Shown here piece after piece: positions 8,277 through 17,566 of a stretch of 64,000 bases of DNA (position 1 is its first letter; every line of letters starts with the position of its first letter). The position numbers and the translations under genes were made by a program. Source of the DNA: Methanosarcina horonobensis HB-1 = JCM 15518 (GTDB lineage Archaea; Halobacteriota; Methanosarcinia; Methanosarcinales; Methanosarcinaceae); the NCBI RefSeq assembly GCF_000970285.1, contig NZ_CP009516.1, positions 4,319,036 to 4,383,035 of the forward strand, read 5' to 3'. The notes below the pieces were generated by a model. It worked only from the letters and a program-made list of their open reading frames with translations, did no database searches and was not told the origin of the DNA.

Positions 8277-9402
8277 TTACCGGAATCCTGGCGTGGTCAA
8301 GGATATATTTTGCCAGCTGTTCTTTAAGCTTCATGTATTCTGCATCGGATAGATCGAGAGTGTTCAGTACACCGTCCCTGATCCAGCAGGGCTTTGTAAT
8401 CTTACAGCACCAGACAAGGCTGCCGAAACAGGTATCTTCTCCGAACTCGAGCATTGTGCCCCTGGCGAATTCCATTTTAGTTCTGGCGAACTCTTCTGCG
8501 GTGTATCCCAGCTTTCTGAACTTCTCATGCACAGGGCAGGGCTTTACCGGAAGGCAACAGAAAGCCAGAGCTCTGAAGTCTCCTTCACTGCAAACGTGCT
8601 TGGGAGCATTATACCAGCCTATTGACTCCTGATAAGAAGTGACACTTTCTACAAGTTCCTTTATCAGCTCAGGGTTTTCCATGGCACCTCTTGCAACAGA
8701 GACCATGTCGGCTCCCCGGGAAAACATGTCCTTTGCCGCGGCAAAGTCAGTAACCGAATTGTTGCCTATAAGGAAGAGCCTTGTAGCATCCCTGTAGCTT
8801 GTGATCGCATCAAGATCGGCTCCAAAGCCTTCGAGCATGGCATCCACATGGATAATGTCAGCCCCGGCCTTATCAATAAGCCTGGCAAGTTTGACATCAT
8901 CTACTACATTTGCTCTTACCTTTACGGAAAGCACAACTCCGGTCTCTTTTATTGCCTTTATCCAGGCAGAGAGTCTTGGGAGGTCGCGCAAAAGGGCTTC
9001 ACCTATGCCTGCCTCAAGCATTTCAGGCTGCTTGCAGTGGGCATTTAGTTCAAGGATTGCCCCTTCTTCCTTTACAAGCTTTGCAGCTTCAATCAAAGGC
9101 TCAAGGGTGGTGCTTCTTACGTTTACAGCAACAGCGCTTCCGGAGGTTACTGCCCGAATTTCCTTTTTTATAAGCTCCAGAGGTTCGTCGGAAATGAACT
9201 CTTTCCTGCCCCGGGCTACAAGGTCTGATGCAACTTTCATAGACCCCTTATCCAGATTGAAGGCTCCGAGTACTACGAGCCCGGCATCACCTGCATACTG
9301 GTTGGCAAAGGCGCTGTCGGCAATTCCTGCCATAGGTGCCAGTGCAATAGGATTTCTAAAACGAACATACCCAATATGCAAATCAAATAGACAATCACTC
9401 AT
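8263..9402 (-). CDS. Methanogenesis marker 9 protein, dihydrouridine-synthase-like
   Basis: Protein of 379 aa with an N-terminal TIM-barrel like that of dihydrouridine synthases and dihydroorotate dehydrogenases (FRNPIALAPMAGIADSAF, residues about 15-32; NNSVTDFAAAKDMFSRGADMVSVARGAM for the flavin phosphate site). The C-terminal third is cysteine-rich (CSEGD, FCCLPVKPCPVH, CFGSLVWCCKITKPC), the domain I recognise as methanogenesis marker 9. Family function is unknown; a flavin- and Fe-S-dependent reduction is likely. First gene of the minus-strand cluster that ends in dmrX. Confidence 0.8.
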   Translation of the reverse strand: MSDCLFDLHIGYVRFRNPIALAPMAGIADSAFANQYAGDAGLVVLGAFNLDKGSMKVASDLVARGRKEFISDEPLELIKKEIRAVTSGSAVAVNVRSTTLEPLIEAAKLVKEEGAILELNAHCKQPEMLEAGIGEALLRDLPRLSAWIKAIKETGVVLSVKVRANVVDDVKLARLIDKAGADIIHVDAMLEGFGADLDAITSYRDATRLFLIGNNSVTDFAAAKDMFSRGADMVSVARGAMENPELIKELVESVTSYQESIGWYNAPKHVCSEGDFRALAFCCLPVKPCPVHEKFRKLGYTAEEFARTKMEFARGTMLEFGEDTCFGSLVWCCKITKPCWIRDGVLNTLDLSDAEYMKLKEQLAKYILDHARIPVNESH

Positions 9403-9790
9403 GTTTTACCTCTTAAAAATAAGCATGGAAACTGAACACAAAAATGATAGTTATAGTCAGATATTAAACTAACGAATTTTTTAAGCTTATGAGAATCTTT
9501 TTTCAAAGAATTCGCGAGAATGGAAAATCCATCTTATTTTCACGATTACAATACATATATATTAATATTTGGGAATACCTCCAGGAACGCAAAAGTTATA
9601 TAGAGTACGCGGAAGAAATGCACCTGCTTAATTCAGACCCTTAGAGAACTGAAACTAGCCAGAAAAATCAACCCGAATTTGATAAAGGTGTTCTGACCAT
9701 AAGCTCTTTTCAGTCGATTCCCCTGTATAGAAATATCCTCCCATAAATATATATAGCATCAAAAAATAGATAGAGCCAGCTAGTCAGTAA
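9403..9790 (+). promoter_or_regulatory. Promoter region of rnpB with two TATA-like sites
   Basis: A strong TATA-like element (ataaatatatatag, about 9744-9757) lies roughly 30 bases before the RNase P RNA, the spacing expected for an archaeal promoter. A second TATA-like run (aaaagttatatag, about 9591-9603) lies 190 bases upstream and could belong to an unseen short transcript. The region also holds the promoter of the divergent marker-9 gene. No open reading frame of note is present. Confidence 0.5.
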
Positions 9791-10160
9791 CGTGCGAGAG
9801 AGGCTGGACGGCTGCCGGACCTTCAGGTCTGAGGAAAGTCTCCCCACCGCTCCGGACACACGAACGTCTATAAAGGATGTCGGGCGAGAGCCCGGGCCCT
9901 GGCACAGAAACGAGAACCACCCCCTGCAAATGCGATGATGCCGTAAGCTGAGGTCGCAGGGAGAGTGGATGAAACGGCGAATCCTCGTGGGTGCAAGTTG
10001 GAAATCGGGAAAAACGAGCAGTCCGGAATCGTCCCGATTGGTTTTGGTAACGCTTAGCCGAATGCCGTCACTGCAAGGTTCTCAGGAACCATTTCTTACA
10101 CTGATGGGTGTAAGAAATCTTTGCAGGAACAGAAGGGAGCTTACACGCCTCACTCGCACT
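9791..10160 (+). ncRNA. rnpB: RNase P RNA (archaeal type A)
   Basis: Catalytic RNA that removes 5' leaders from pre-tRNA. The universally conserved gaggaaagtc lies at 9831-9840 and the matching 3' element acagaagggagcttac at about 10128-10143. Helix P1 is visible: gtgcgagagaggc at 9792-9804 pairs with gcctcactcgcac at 10147-10159 with one mismatch, which sets both ends. Length of about 370 nucleotides fits Methanosarcina type-A RNase P RNA. A T-rich stretch follows and probably terminates transcription. Confidence 0.95.
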
Positions 10161-10267
10161 TAATCATTCTTTTTATTCAATCTATTGTTTATCCGATATA
10201 TCTCATCAAATTAATCGTTTTACTCAAATTGTTTTTCTTATTTTTTATGTTTTTCTTATTTTTTATA

Positions 10268-11443
10268 TTACTGATTCTTCTCTGTAATGGATCTCATTTT
10301 AGATGCAGGTTCAGACAGACTGAAATTGAGCAGCAACCACCTGACATAGTCTTTGTGGCTTCTATTTATCATAACCTCATCCAGGTACTTATCCAGAATT
10401 TCTTTCCTGCTGAGAGCAAGTCTGAAAGAGGTCTCAGGAAAACGGTGCATAACCTTTTCAAGTTTAAGGGAACTGACAAGGAAATTCCCGAATTCCTGCC
10501 TGCACCTTGCTTCGTATTCTTTAAGATCACCCAGCCTCTGGTCATAGAGTACAAGTTCAGCTACTTTCTCCGCCGCAAGCTGCCCTGACCGGACAGCATA
10601 AGCAATACCCTCTCCCAGGAAAGCATCTGCGAAACCTGCAGCATCTCCACTCAAAAGAATCCTTGAACTTACGGTTTTTCGTTTTATCCCTCCTACAGGG
10701 ATAATGTGGGAATGGATCTGATAATCTCCTGAAAAACCGTTTGTCTGCAAAAACGCCTGCATTATTTCTTTTGGATGCTCCAGATACTCAGCTGTTCCAA
10801 CAACTCCCACGGAATAATACCCTTGATGAGGGAAAATCCAGCCATACCCTCCGGGTGTGATCCCGAAACGAATATCTATGAGATCCGGAAACCGACTACT
10901 TATCACCTCGTCCTTTTCAGGAACTTCCGAAACAAGGGCAAGATCATACTCTGTCCTCCTATCTCTATGCCGCCTGACATTGTGCTTAAGCGTGCCTTCC
11001 GAACCTTCCGCAATAAGAACAAATTTTGCAAGGTAAGTGTTCTGAGAGGTCTTAACCTCAACGCATCCTTCTCTTTCCTCGCAGTTCAGTACCTTTTCCC
11101 CTAAATGGATATCAATTCCTGTTTCTCTGGCTTTATCAAGCAGGAAATTGTCAAAAGCTGTTCTGGAAACAAGCAAAGCTAATCTGTAGTCTTTTTGCCT
11201 TTCAGTACAGAGTTCCCTGAAATGAATCCTCACCTTTGAAATATCCCTCTCGATTAAGTATTCAGGGAGTTCGAAATCCAGGCATGAGAGAGCATAAGGA
11301 GATAAAGCTCCTCCGCAGGGCTTATACCTCGGAAAATTTTCTTTTTCGAGCAAAAGAGTTGAAATTCCTGCTTTTCCGGCTGTTCTTCCAGCAGAAGATC
11401 CCGAAGGGCCTCCACCCACTATAATGAGATCGTACATACCCAA
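10268..11443 (-). CDS. Geranylgeranyl reductase family FAD protein, copy 1
   Basis: FAD-dependent reductase of 391 aa in the family that saturates geranylgeranyl chains of archaeal lipids. It has the dinucleotide fold IIVGGGPSGSSAGRTAGKAG (residues 7-26), the family signature FPRYKPCGGALS with its conserved cysteine (about residues 38-49), and the second flavin motif LLSGDAAGFADAFLGEGIA (about 264-282). Substrate is not evident: it may act on lipids, quinone-like methanophenazine or other polyprenyl chains. A closely related paralog lies directly upstream, separated by 337 bases. Confidence 0.85.
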   Translation of the reverse strand: MGMYDLIIVGGGPSGSSAGRTAGKAGISTLLLEKENFPRYKPCGGALSPYALSCLDFELPEYLIERDISKVRIHFRELCTERQKDYRLALLVSRTAFDNFLLDKARETGIDIHLGEKVLNCEEREGCVEVKTSQNTYLAKFVLIAEGSEGTLKHNVRRHRDRRTEYDLALVSEVPEKDEVISSRFPDLIDIRFGITPGGYGWIFPHQGYYSVGVVGTAEYLEHPKEIMQAFLQTNGFSGDYQIHSHIIPVGGIKRKTVSSRILLSGDAAGFADAFLGEGIAYAVRSGQLAAEKVAELVLYDQRLGDLKEYEARCRQEFGNFLVSSLKLEKVMHRFPETSFRLALSRKEILDKYLDEVMINRSHKDYVRWLLLNFSLSEPASKMRSITEKNQ

Positions 11444-11780
11444 AACACCTGCTTATAGATTAGAGGCATGTCTTTAACAGACAGCCCCAAACGAATAATT
11501 TACCCCATAAACTAAATTGGTGTGGAAAAATAAAAAGATAGGGGAAAAGAAGAAAGTAGAAAGAAAAAATGAAGAAAAAGACTCTATTAAAACTATTGAA
11601 TGACTTTCAAATCTCAGATCATACCTCAGATTAGACTGCCATTCCCCGGTTTCAATTTTCTTTTTTTTATTTTGAGAAGAGCCTCCAGACAGACTGAGTG
11701 AGAGCTTCAGAGAGAAAACTGAAGGATTACAGCCCTGGTTCAGCGGGCATAGATCAACCGTTAACCAGAGACCATATTGA
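11444..11780. other. Intergenic region between two reductase paralogs
   Basis: No gene is seen. The half next to the downstream reductase is purine-rich on the plus strand and AT-rich, as expected of its promoter on the minus strand. The T-rich tract around 11657-11674 is followed by a more balanced segment. Nothing with clear secondary structure was recognised. Confidence 0.4.
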
Positions 11781-12905
11781 TTATCTGAGTTTGAAATTCA
11801 GAAGAGACCAGCGGAGATAATCCTTATAATCAATGCTGAAATCCACAACTTCAAGGTATTTATCAATCATTTTATCGCTTGATGTGAAGATTTTAAATGT
11901 CTTTTCCGGGAAGCGGTGCATTATTCTGGAAAACATAAGGGAATACTTAAGGTGAGTTCCGAACTCGGCCTGGCAGAGAGACTCGTATTTACTCAGGTCT
12001 TTTAGTCTTCCGCCACACAAGCAGATTCCGGCAATCACTTCAGCAGCAAACTGCCCCGAGCTTATGGCATAAGCAATCCCCTCGCCTGAGAAAGCGTCTA
12101 CGAATCCTGCGGCATCCCCGCTCAGAAGAACTCTTGAGCCCGTAATCTTTCGCTTAACCCCGCCCAGAGGGATTTTATGCCCTTTTAGCTTGTAATTGCC
12201 GGAAAAGCCGTTACATTTGAGGAACTCAAGCATAGTCTCCTTAGGGTGAGGGAGGTCTTTAATAAGCCCTCCAATTCCAACTGAATAATAAGTTCCGTGA
12301 GGGAAAATCCAGCCGTACCCGCCGCCAGCCACTCCGAAATACATATCAACGGTTTTGCCGATCTTCTCTTTGATCTCCTCTTCTTCAGCTGGAATTTCGG
12401 TAACCACACAGACTCCACATTCTTCTTCGTTATCAACAGGTCTTACACAGGTCTTAAGAAGTCCGTGTGCCCCTTCAGCAATGATTGCAAACCTTGCCTG
12501 ATAGGTCTCTTTTTCTGTCGTGACCTCCACATATCCGGGAGATTCCGCACATCGATAAACTTTTTCTCCGGTATGGACTTCGGCTCCTGTCTCTTTTGCC
12601 TTTTCAAGAAGGAGGTTATCGAAAACATCCCTTGATACCATTGTGGAAAGGCAGTGGTCTTTATGTACTTCAATTGTCTGCTCCTTAAAAGAGACTCGTG
12701 CTCCTGTAACTTCCCATTCAATGATATCCTGAGGAAGCTCGAAATCAAGATAAGAAATCGCGTGTCTCGAAAGCCCTCCTCCACAGGGTTTGTACCTTGG
12801 GAATTCTTCTTTTTCAAGCAGCAGTGTATTGAGGCCAAGTTTTCCTGCCCTTCTTCCGGCCGAGGCTCCGGAAGGCCCTCCTCCGACTATAATTAGATCA
12901 TACAT
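11781..12905 (-). CDS. Geranylgeranyl reductase family FAD protein, copy 2
   Basis: Paralog of the neighbouring reductase, 374 aa, colinear along its whole length. It has the FAD fold IIVGGGPSGASAGRRAGKLG (residues 5-24), FPRYKPCGGGLSRHA with the family cysteine, and LLSGDAAGFVDAFSGEGIAYA near residue 263. The pair most likely arose by tandem duplication. Both genes and a more distant FAD protein upstream lie on the minus strand in series. Role: reduction of polyprenyl double bonds, substrate unknown. Confidence 0.85.
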   Translation of the reverse strand: MYDLIIVGGGPSGASAGRRAGKLGLNTLLLEKEEFPRYKPCGGGLSRHAISYLDFELPQDIIEWEVTGARVSFKEQTIEVHKDHCLSTMVSRDVFDNLLLEKAKETGAEVHTGEKVYRCAESPGYVEVTTEKETYQARFAIIAEGAHGLLKTCVRPVDNEEECGVCVVTEIPAEEEEIKEKIGKTVDMYFGVAGGGYGWIFPHGTYYSVGIGGLIKDLPHPKETMLEFLKCNGFSGNYKLKGHKIPLGGVKRKITGSRVLLSGDAAGFVDAFSGEGIAYAISSGQFAAEVIAGICLCGGRLKDLSKYESLCQAEFGTHLKYSLMFSRIMHRFPEKTFKIFTSSDKMIDKYLEVVDFSIDYKDYLRWSLLNFKLR

Positions 12906-12926
12906 GTTAAGACGCCATCTTTAAAA

Positions 12927-13925
12927 TTATTTGTAGCACATATTCAAAAATTGAAGGGGATTCTTACTGGATGTAAATGTATAATAGATTATAGGGTACA
13001 TTAAAGAGCCCATTATTTCAGAAATTAGTCTGTTTCTTTTTGAATGCTTCAATTTTTTAAGTAAATGTTCTTTTATCAAATCATTATACGACTCGTTCTC
13101 TATTATACTTCTTGCAGCAAGATTAGCACTCTGAAAGGCGTATCTCATTCCAAATCCCCATAAATAGTCCTGAAATCCCCCTGCTTCTCCAATGAACATT
13201 GTTCCTTTTTCGTCATAATAGTTTTTCTTTATTTCAAAACGCCCGTAGCCACCGAATTTTTTTCCGGCAGAAAGCTCTTTTTCATCAAGAAAATCTGAAA
13301 AATAGTTAATTGTGTTTTTAAGGAACTCTTCCGAACGAGGAGCGCTCTTGCGTCCAAAAACAGTCGCAATTGTTCCATGCCCATTTTTAACCAGAAGATA
13401 GGAGTAGAACCCTCTGGCTATATCCTTGCCAAAAGCCATATGATAACCACAGTCCAGGTTCGTATTGAATTTAATTCCCCTTGCAAGGATATTTGCGTTT
13501 CTGGGACCTTTTGCATTTACCTGAGCAGGCAGATTATTCTCCTGCTTATAGTTTAGATGAATTTTTACTCCCAGTTTTTCGGCCTGCTCAAACAAGGCCT
13601 TATCCAGGCATCCTTCTGTGCCTCCCCTTCTCACCAGATAACAGGCATTTTTTCCTCTGATAGTTTTTAGTTTCCCTGAGTAATGGATAACTAACTCCGA
13701 AAGAGGTTCGTACTCAAAAGACAAATCAATACCATATGATTCTACCTGTTTCAGGACGTCAATTTTCTCAGACCAATTTTCTAACCCTTGCCAGTCCTCG
13801 TTGAACCGTTTACCGATGTAACTGCCCTTTTCATAAACATTGACTTTGTAATCATTTTGACAAAGAATTATTGCACATGCAAGGCCGCTTATCCCTCCGC
13901 CAATAATATTTATCTCTCTGTCCAA
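12927..13925 (-). CDS. FAD-dependent oxidoreductase distantly related to geranylgeranyl reductases
   Basis: Protein of 332 aa with an N-terminal FAD fold (NIIGGGISGLACAIILCQND, residues 6-25) and a second flavin motif MFIGEAGGFQDYLWGFGMRY (about 253-272). The overall layout resembles geranylgeranyl reductases, but the PxxYKxCG signature is absent, so chemistry may differ. Twenty-one bases separate its stop from the start of the downstream reductase, so the three flavoproteins may be transcribed together. Codon use looks more AT-rich than its neighbours. Confidence 0.75.
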   Translation of the reverse strand: MDREINIIGGGISGLACAIILCQNDYKVNVYEKGSYIGKRFNEDWQGLENWSEKIDVLKQVESYGIDLSFEYEPLSELVIHYSGKLKTIRGKNACYLVRRGGTEGCLDKALFEQAEKLGVKIHLNYKQENNLPAQVNAKGPRNANILARGIKFNTNLDCGYHMAFGKDIARGFYSYLLVKNGHGTIATVFGRKSAPRSEEFLKNTINYFSDFLDEKELSAGKKFGGYGRFEIKKNYYDEKGTMFIGEAGGFQDYLWGFGMRYAFQSANLAARSIIENESYNDLIKEHLLKKLKHSKRNRLISEIMGSLMYPIIYYTFTSSKNPLQFLNMCYK

Positions 13926-14179
13926 GTAAACACCTGCAGACAGTGGAATTACGAAATATTTATATTTTTTCTTTTGTAAAGAGCCGGGTTACAAAAATTA
14001 ATTAAAAGATGACGATTTTTGCGTAATGAACAGGTTATTACTTGAAGAATAATAAAAAGCATGATGAGCAGGTTTCTAATCAAATAATTATGATACGATT
14101 TTCAATCTATGATATAATTTTCGACATATAACTCTTAAAATCTGAAAAATAAATAAAAAATAACTCCGAAAAAGCGATC

Positions 14180-14809
14180 TCAGTAACGGGAAATATTAAA
14201 CGTTTCAAAAACATCAAGCACGTTTTGATAATCCACAAATGTCCCGAAGCAGCCATCGTTTTCCATAGGGACCCCGTAAGTAATCACTTTCTTCCCTTTG
14301 AGAGCACGCATAACTTTGTTGATTTCATAATCGCAGGCGATAAGAAGGACTCCGTCTGCAGCTTCCATTTTTAAGATATTCTTCACATATGAAGAGCCTG
14401 TCAGAATAAAAACTTTATATCCGTACTTTTCGGCATCTTTTTTTAACTGAGTAAAAACACACTTTCCACAGGACTTACACTGGATTCCTGTCTGTGTGGA
14501 ATGGGCAGGACAGTCAAGGTTACGCATGCAGTGAGGGGCAAGAATGATTCTTTTCTTCGTTCTTTCAAAGGCAGACTTATGAGCCCGATTTTTTAGAGAG
14601 GCCATCCACTTGTCCAGAACGCGCGTATCCGAAAACTTGAGAAAAATCTGTCTCAGAGGCAGATAGAAGAAGTCGAGAACATTAGCGAAAAAACCTGCCA
14701 GATAAACACTGCGTGTAAGGCTCCTCCGGCTGACCAGCAGAGCAATCCCTGAAAGGATGAAAGATGCCAGCATGGAGATAAAAAGAGCCTGCCCGATAAG
14801 GTTATACAT
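14180..14809 (-). CDS. DUF116 family protein, copy 2
   Basis: Protein of 209 aa with an N-terminal hydrophobic segment (about residues 8-27) and a DUF116 domain. The domain shows CMRNLDCPA, then CKSCGKCV, then LIACDYE and PMENDGCFG, a set of cysteines that could bind metal or an Fe-S cluster. Function is unknown. Its start overlaps the upstream DUF116 gene by 8 bases. The two are homologous and probably act together at the membrane. Confidence 0.8.
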   Translation of the reverse strand: MYNLIGQALFISMLASFILSGIALLVSRRSLTRSVYLAGFFANVLDFFYLPLRQIFLKFSDTRVLDKWMASLKNRAHKSAFERTKKRIILAPHCMRNLDCPAHSTQTGIQCKSCGKCVFTQLKKDAEKYGYKVFILTGSSYVKNILKMEAADGVLLIACDYEINKVMRALKGKKVITYGVPMENDGCFGTFVDYQNVLDVFETFNISRY

Positions 14810-15443
14810 TGCACATCTCCATTTTTTGAATTATTTCCTCAACATTTGCTTCCGTGTTGAAGCAGCCGTCCTTTAAGAGAAGAACTCCCTGAACAGGGAC
14901 AAAGGAGACAGCCTGCATGTTCTCGGAAAGCTCATTATAACAGGCAACCCCCAGACAGGCTTCAGGCCTGTATTCTTTGAAGATCTTTTTAACAAAACTC
15001 CCCCCCGGAACTACGAAAACCTTAAAATTACACCTGTCAGCAGCGTCACAGAGTTTTGCGATATCACAGAGCCCGCACCGCTTGCACTCATAACCATAAA
15101 CAGGGTCGCACCTTGCCTTACAGCTAGGATGGCGCAAACACTGCGGGAGAAGAAGAATTCTCCTCCCTTTGATATTAAGGAAATCATCATACATAACAGC
15201 ATTCCGGACATCGATCAGGATATCATCAACAAGGGTATCTCTAATCCGGAAAACTCTGCAGATCCATTTTGCAGGAGAATAGAAAAGATACAGTGTGAAC
15301 AATACGAACTCCGGAAAAATGATTTTGTGCTTCTTAAACGAGTATGCTCCTATAAGAAGGGCAAGCCCGGTACCTGCAAGGGTCAGGAGCAGCATATAAA
15401 CGAAGATTTTTCCTAAAAATTCGTAAGGGATCTGCATATTCAA
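14802..15443 (-). CDS. DUF116 family protein, copy 1
   Basis: Protein of 213 aa with one or two N-terminal membrane segments (about residues 10-50) and a DUF116 domain: CLRHPSCKARCDP, CKRCGLCDIAKLC, GVACYNEL and LKDGCFN. The cysteine pattern is richer than in the downstream copy. It begins 94 bases after hdrD, but a hairpin with a T-rich tail lies between, so it may have its own promoter. Function unknown; proximity to heterodisulfide reductase hints at a redox role but does not prove it. Confidence 0.8.
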   Translation of the reverse strand: MNMQIPYEFLGKIFVYMLLLTLAGTGLALLIGAYSFKKHKIIFPEFVLFTLYLFYSPAKWICRVFRIRDTLVDDILIDVRNAVMYDDFLNIKGRRILLLPQCLRHPSCKARCDPVYGYECKRCGLCDIAKLCDAADRCNFKVFVVPGGSFVKKIFKEYRPEACLGVACYNELSENMQAVSFVPVQGVLLLKDGCFNTEANVEEIIQKMEMCNV

Positions 15444-15500
15444 GGGGAAGAATGTATCGGTATTTAAACTTTGCTATAAGACAGTAAAATACAGGATCAT

Positions 15501-15534
15501 GAAAAAGAGAAATAAAGAAAGCTGGAAAACCAGC
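15501..15534 (-). terminator. Terminator candidate after hdrD
   Basis: Read on the minus strand, a 5-bp stem with a 4-base loop (gctgg, tttt, ccagc; 15534-15521) is followed by a T-rich tract (15520-15501). It lies 3 bases after the hdrD stop and would end the hdrED transcript. Confidence 0.55.
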
Positions 15535-15536
15535 CT

Positions 15537-16781
15537 TCAAGCTTTTTTGGGTTCTTCTGTACTGAGACCAAGGGCCTGTGCAACCAGTACAATTACATCC
15601 TCGACTTCGATGTTAGCTTTGAGAGAATCGCGGCCGTCCATAAGATTCCTCTTACAGAAAGGACATGCACTGGAGAGGATGTCCGCATTGGTTGCAAGGG
15701 CATCCTTGACTCTGGACTCTGCAACACCGACTGCAAGGTCAGGAATACCTGCCTTTACACCACCGCCAGCTCCACAGCAGCGCTGGAACTCTTTTACTCT
15801 GTCCATTTCGACGAATTTAACACCCGGAATGTGGGAAAGCACAAACCTCGGGGCATCAAAGACACCAACGTGGCGTCCAAGGTGGCAGGGGTCGTGATAG
15901 GTGACAGTCTTGTCGAGAGACTTTTCCCATTTAACCTTGTCCTTTTTGATAAGATCTGCAAGGAACTCTGTGATGTGAACAACCTCAAAAGGCAGTTCTT
16001 CACCGATGAGTCTCGGCCAGTCAACCTTTGCTGCGCGGAAACAGCCTGCACATGCAAAGAGAACCTTTGTGGCACCTTTTGCCTTAATGGCTTCAACATT
16101 GTGTCTTGCAGTTTCACGGGGAACGTCATTTACGTGGACCTGACCTGTCCTGATAAGGGCAGAGCCGCAGCACCATTCATCCTCTCCGAGCATGGCAAAT
16201 TCAATGCCTAGCTTGTTAAGCACACGGGAAGTTGCAAGGGCAAGAGCAAGCTGTTTGTATCCCGCAGTACAACCTGTGAAGTAGACGATATTTGCTTTAT
16301 CTGCAATCTTCACGTCTGGAGGTACCCAGGCAAGCCTGTCTTTCTGGTCAAGCAGATAGGGGTTGTGGTACTGTCCTATGAGTTTTGGGAACATGTTTTG
16401 TTTCCCGTAAGGACCGATTCCTCTCTTGACAAGGTTTGTCCTCAGGGATTCCCAGAGTTCCACGGTGTTAATGCCTGATTCACATACTGTTGCACAGATA
16501 CCGCAGGTGGTACAACCGTGCACGTCGTCTTTGAATTCTTCAAGCTCTGACTGGGGAATTTCAGTTGGGCCGAAGAGTTTTGCTTTAATCCCGTAGGATT
16601 TGTTCATGTACTGCCTCCAGCGCAGAATCTTGTCCCTGGGTGCTAGCCCGGGCTTCTGGCCGGAAGCGGCATAAGTTGGACACCATTTTACACATTCACC
16701 ACAGCGGGTGCATGAGTCGAGCTCCATGAGCTGAACTGCTGTAAGGTTCTTGGTGTCAATTGATGGAGTTTTTTTTGCCAT
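15537..16781 (-). CDS. hdrD: CoB-CoM heterodisulfide reductase, catalytic subunit D
   Basis: Catalytic subunit of the membrane heterodisulfide reductase, which reduces CoM-S-S-CoB with electrons from reduced methanophenazine, the last step of energy conservation. The 414-aa protein has two [4Fe-4S] motifs ([12 protein letters not shown] near residue 25; [11 protein letters not shown] near 90) and two CCG domains ([10 protein letters not shown] and CCGAGGG) that bind the noncubane active-site clusters. It starts 2 bases after hdrE with a ribosome site inside the hdrE end. Length agrees with Methanosarcina HdrD. Confidence 0.97.
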   Translation of the reverse strand: MAKKTPSIDTKNLTAVQLMELDSCTRCGECVKWCPTYAASGQKPGLAPRDKILRWRQYMNKSYGIKAKLFGPTEIPQSELEEFKDDVHGCTTCGICATVCESGINTVELWESLRTNLVKRGIGPYGKQNMFPKLIGQYHNPYLLDQKDRLAWVPPDVKIADKANIVYFTGCTAGYKQLALALATSRVLNKLGIEFAMLGEDEWCCGSALIRTGQVHVNDVPRETARHNVEAIKAKGATKVLFACAGCFRAAKVDWPRLIGEELPFEVVHITEFLADLIKKDKVKWEKSLDKTVTYHDPCHLGRHVGVFDAPRFVLSHIPGVKFVEMDRVKEFQRCCGAGGGVKAGIPDLAVGVAESRVKDALATNADILSSACPFCKRNLMDGRDSLKANIEVEDVIVLVAQALGLSTEEPKKA

Positions 16782-16783
16782 AT

Positions 16784-17566
16784 TTATTCTCCTCCCTTAT
16801 TTGCAAGGATTGCAAGGGGGGTAGCGATTACATGTATGTATTTACTGTATGGGATGTATGCGATACAGAAGAACAGGGAAATCACGGAGTGAAAAAGAGC
16901 TGCAGGGGGTGCGGTTGCGGGGTCAAGTCCGAAGCCCCAGACGATCCCAGTCCGGATACCATCGGCAATAAAACCGGAAATCGTGACTATGAAAACTCCT
17001 CCAAGCAGGACCCAGTCATACATGATGGAAGCTTCCCTGACTTCAGAAACAAAGAGTCTTCTTACTAAGGCAATAATGACTCCGATAAGCAGGACATAGC
17101 CGAAGATATAGTTCGGGAGGGACAGGAACTCTCTAAATTCTGCGGGGGTGAACGGGAGTTCTATTCCGAACTTTTCAGTCATTTCAACCGCGAACATCAT
17201 CCCGGACAGGGCAAACAGAGTCATCCAGCCTGCAAAAATCGTGAAGTGCATGAACCAGCGAAGAGGGCTTCTTTTAAGGATCCTTCTCTGGAAGAGAACA
17301 TCAAGGACGAGGACTTCAAGGATGGGTTTTCCATGTCCGTGATGAGACTCTTCTTTAACCTGTTCCCACCAGGTTTTTAAGAATCTGATTGCACTTCCTT
17401 TCTTTCCTTCCTGAGGCTCAAGGGCGTAACCTGTCACTCCTGCACCCCATTTCTGGAGGTTACCGATCATACCGTATAAGAAAATCACAATAGCTATTGT
17501 GCTGAGTATCATAATCTGGACAAACGTAATCCTGAGCGCATCCGAGAATCCAGAGAAGTATTCCAT
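16784..17566 (-). CDS. hdrE: CoB-CoM heterodisulfide reductase, cytochrome b subunit E
   Basis: Membrane b-type cytochrome that takes electrons from methanophenazine and passes them to HdrD. The 260-aa protein has about five hydrophobic segments, with histidines such as in [13 protein letters not shown] (about residues 100-112) and [11 protein letters not shown] near the end that can ligate heme. It is first in the hdrED operon. The nearest strong Shine-Dalgarno (aggagga, 17592-17586 on the minus strand) is 19 bases from the ATG, further than usual, so an alternative start or a leader structure is possible. Confidence 0.95.
   Translation of the reverse strand: MEYFSGFSDALRITFVQIMILSTIAIVIFLYGMIGNLQKWGAGVTGYALEPQEGKKGSAIRFLKTWWEQVKEESHHGHGKPILEVLVLDVLFQRRILKRSPLRWFMHFTIFAGWMTLFALSGMMFAVEMTEKFGIELPFTPAEFREFLSLPNYIFGYVLLIGVIIALVRRLFVSEVREASIMYDWVLLGGVFIVTISGFIADGIRTGIVWGFGLDPATAPPAALFHSVISLFFCIAYIPYSKYIHVIATPLAILANKGGE

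Noticed and set aside
8801-9472. 223-codon open frame on the plus strand
   Set aside because: Ser/Ala-rich shadow of the marker-9 gene, whose own strand shows clear family motifs.
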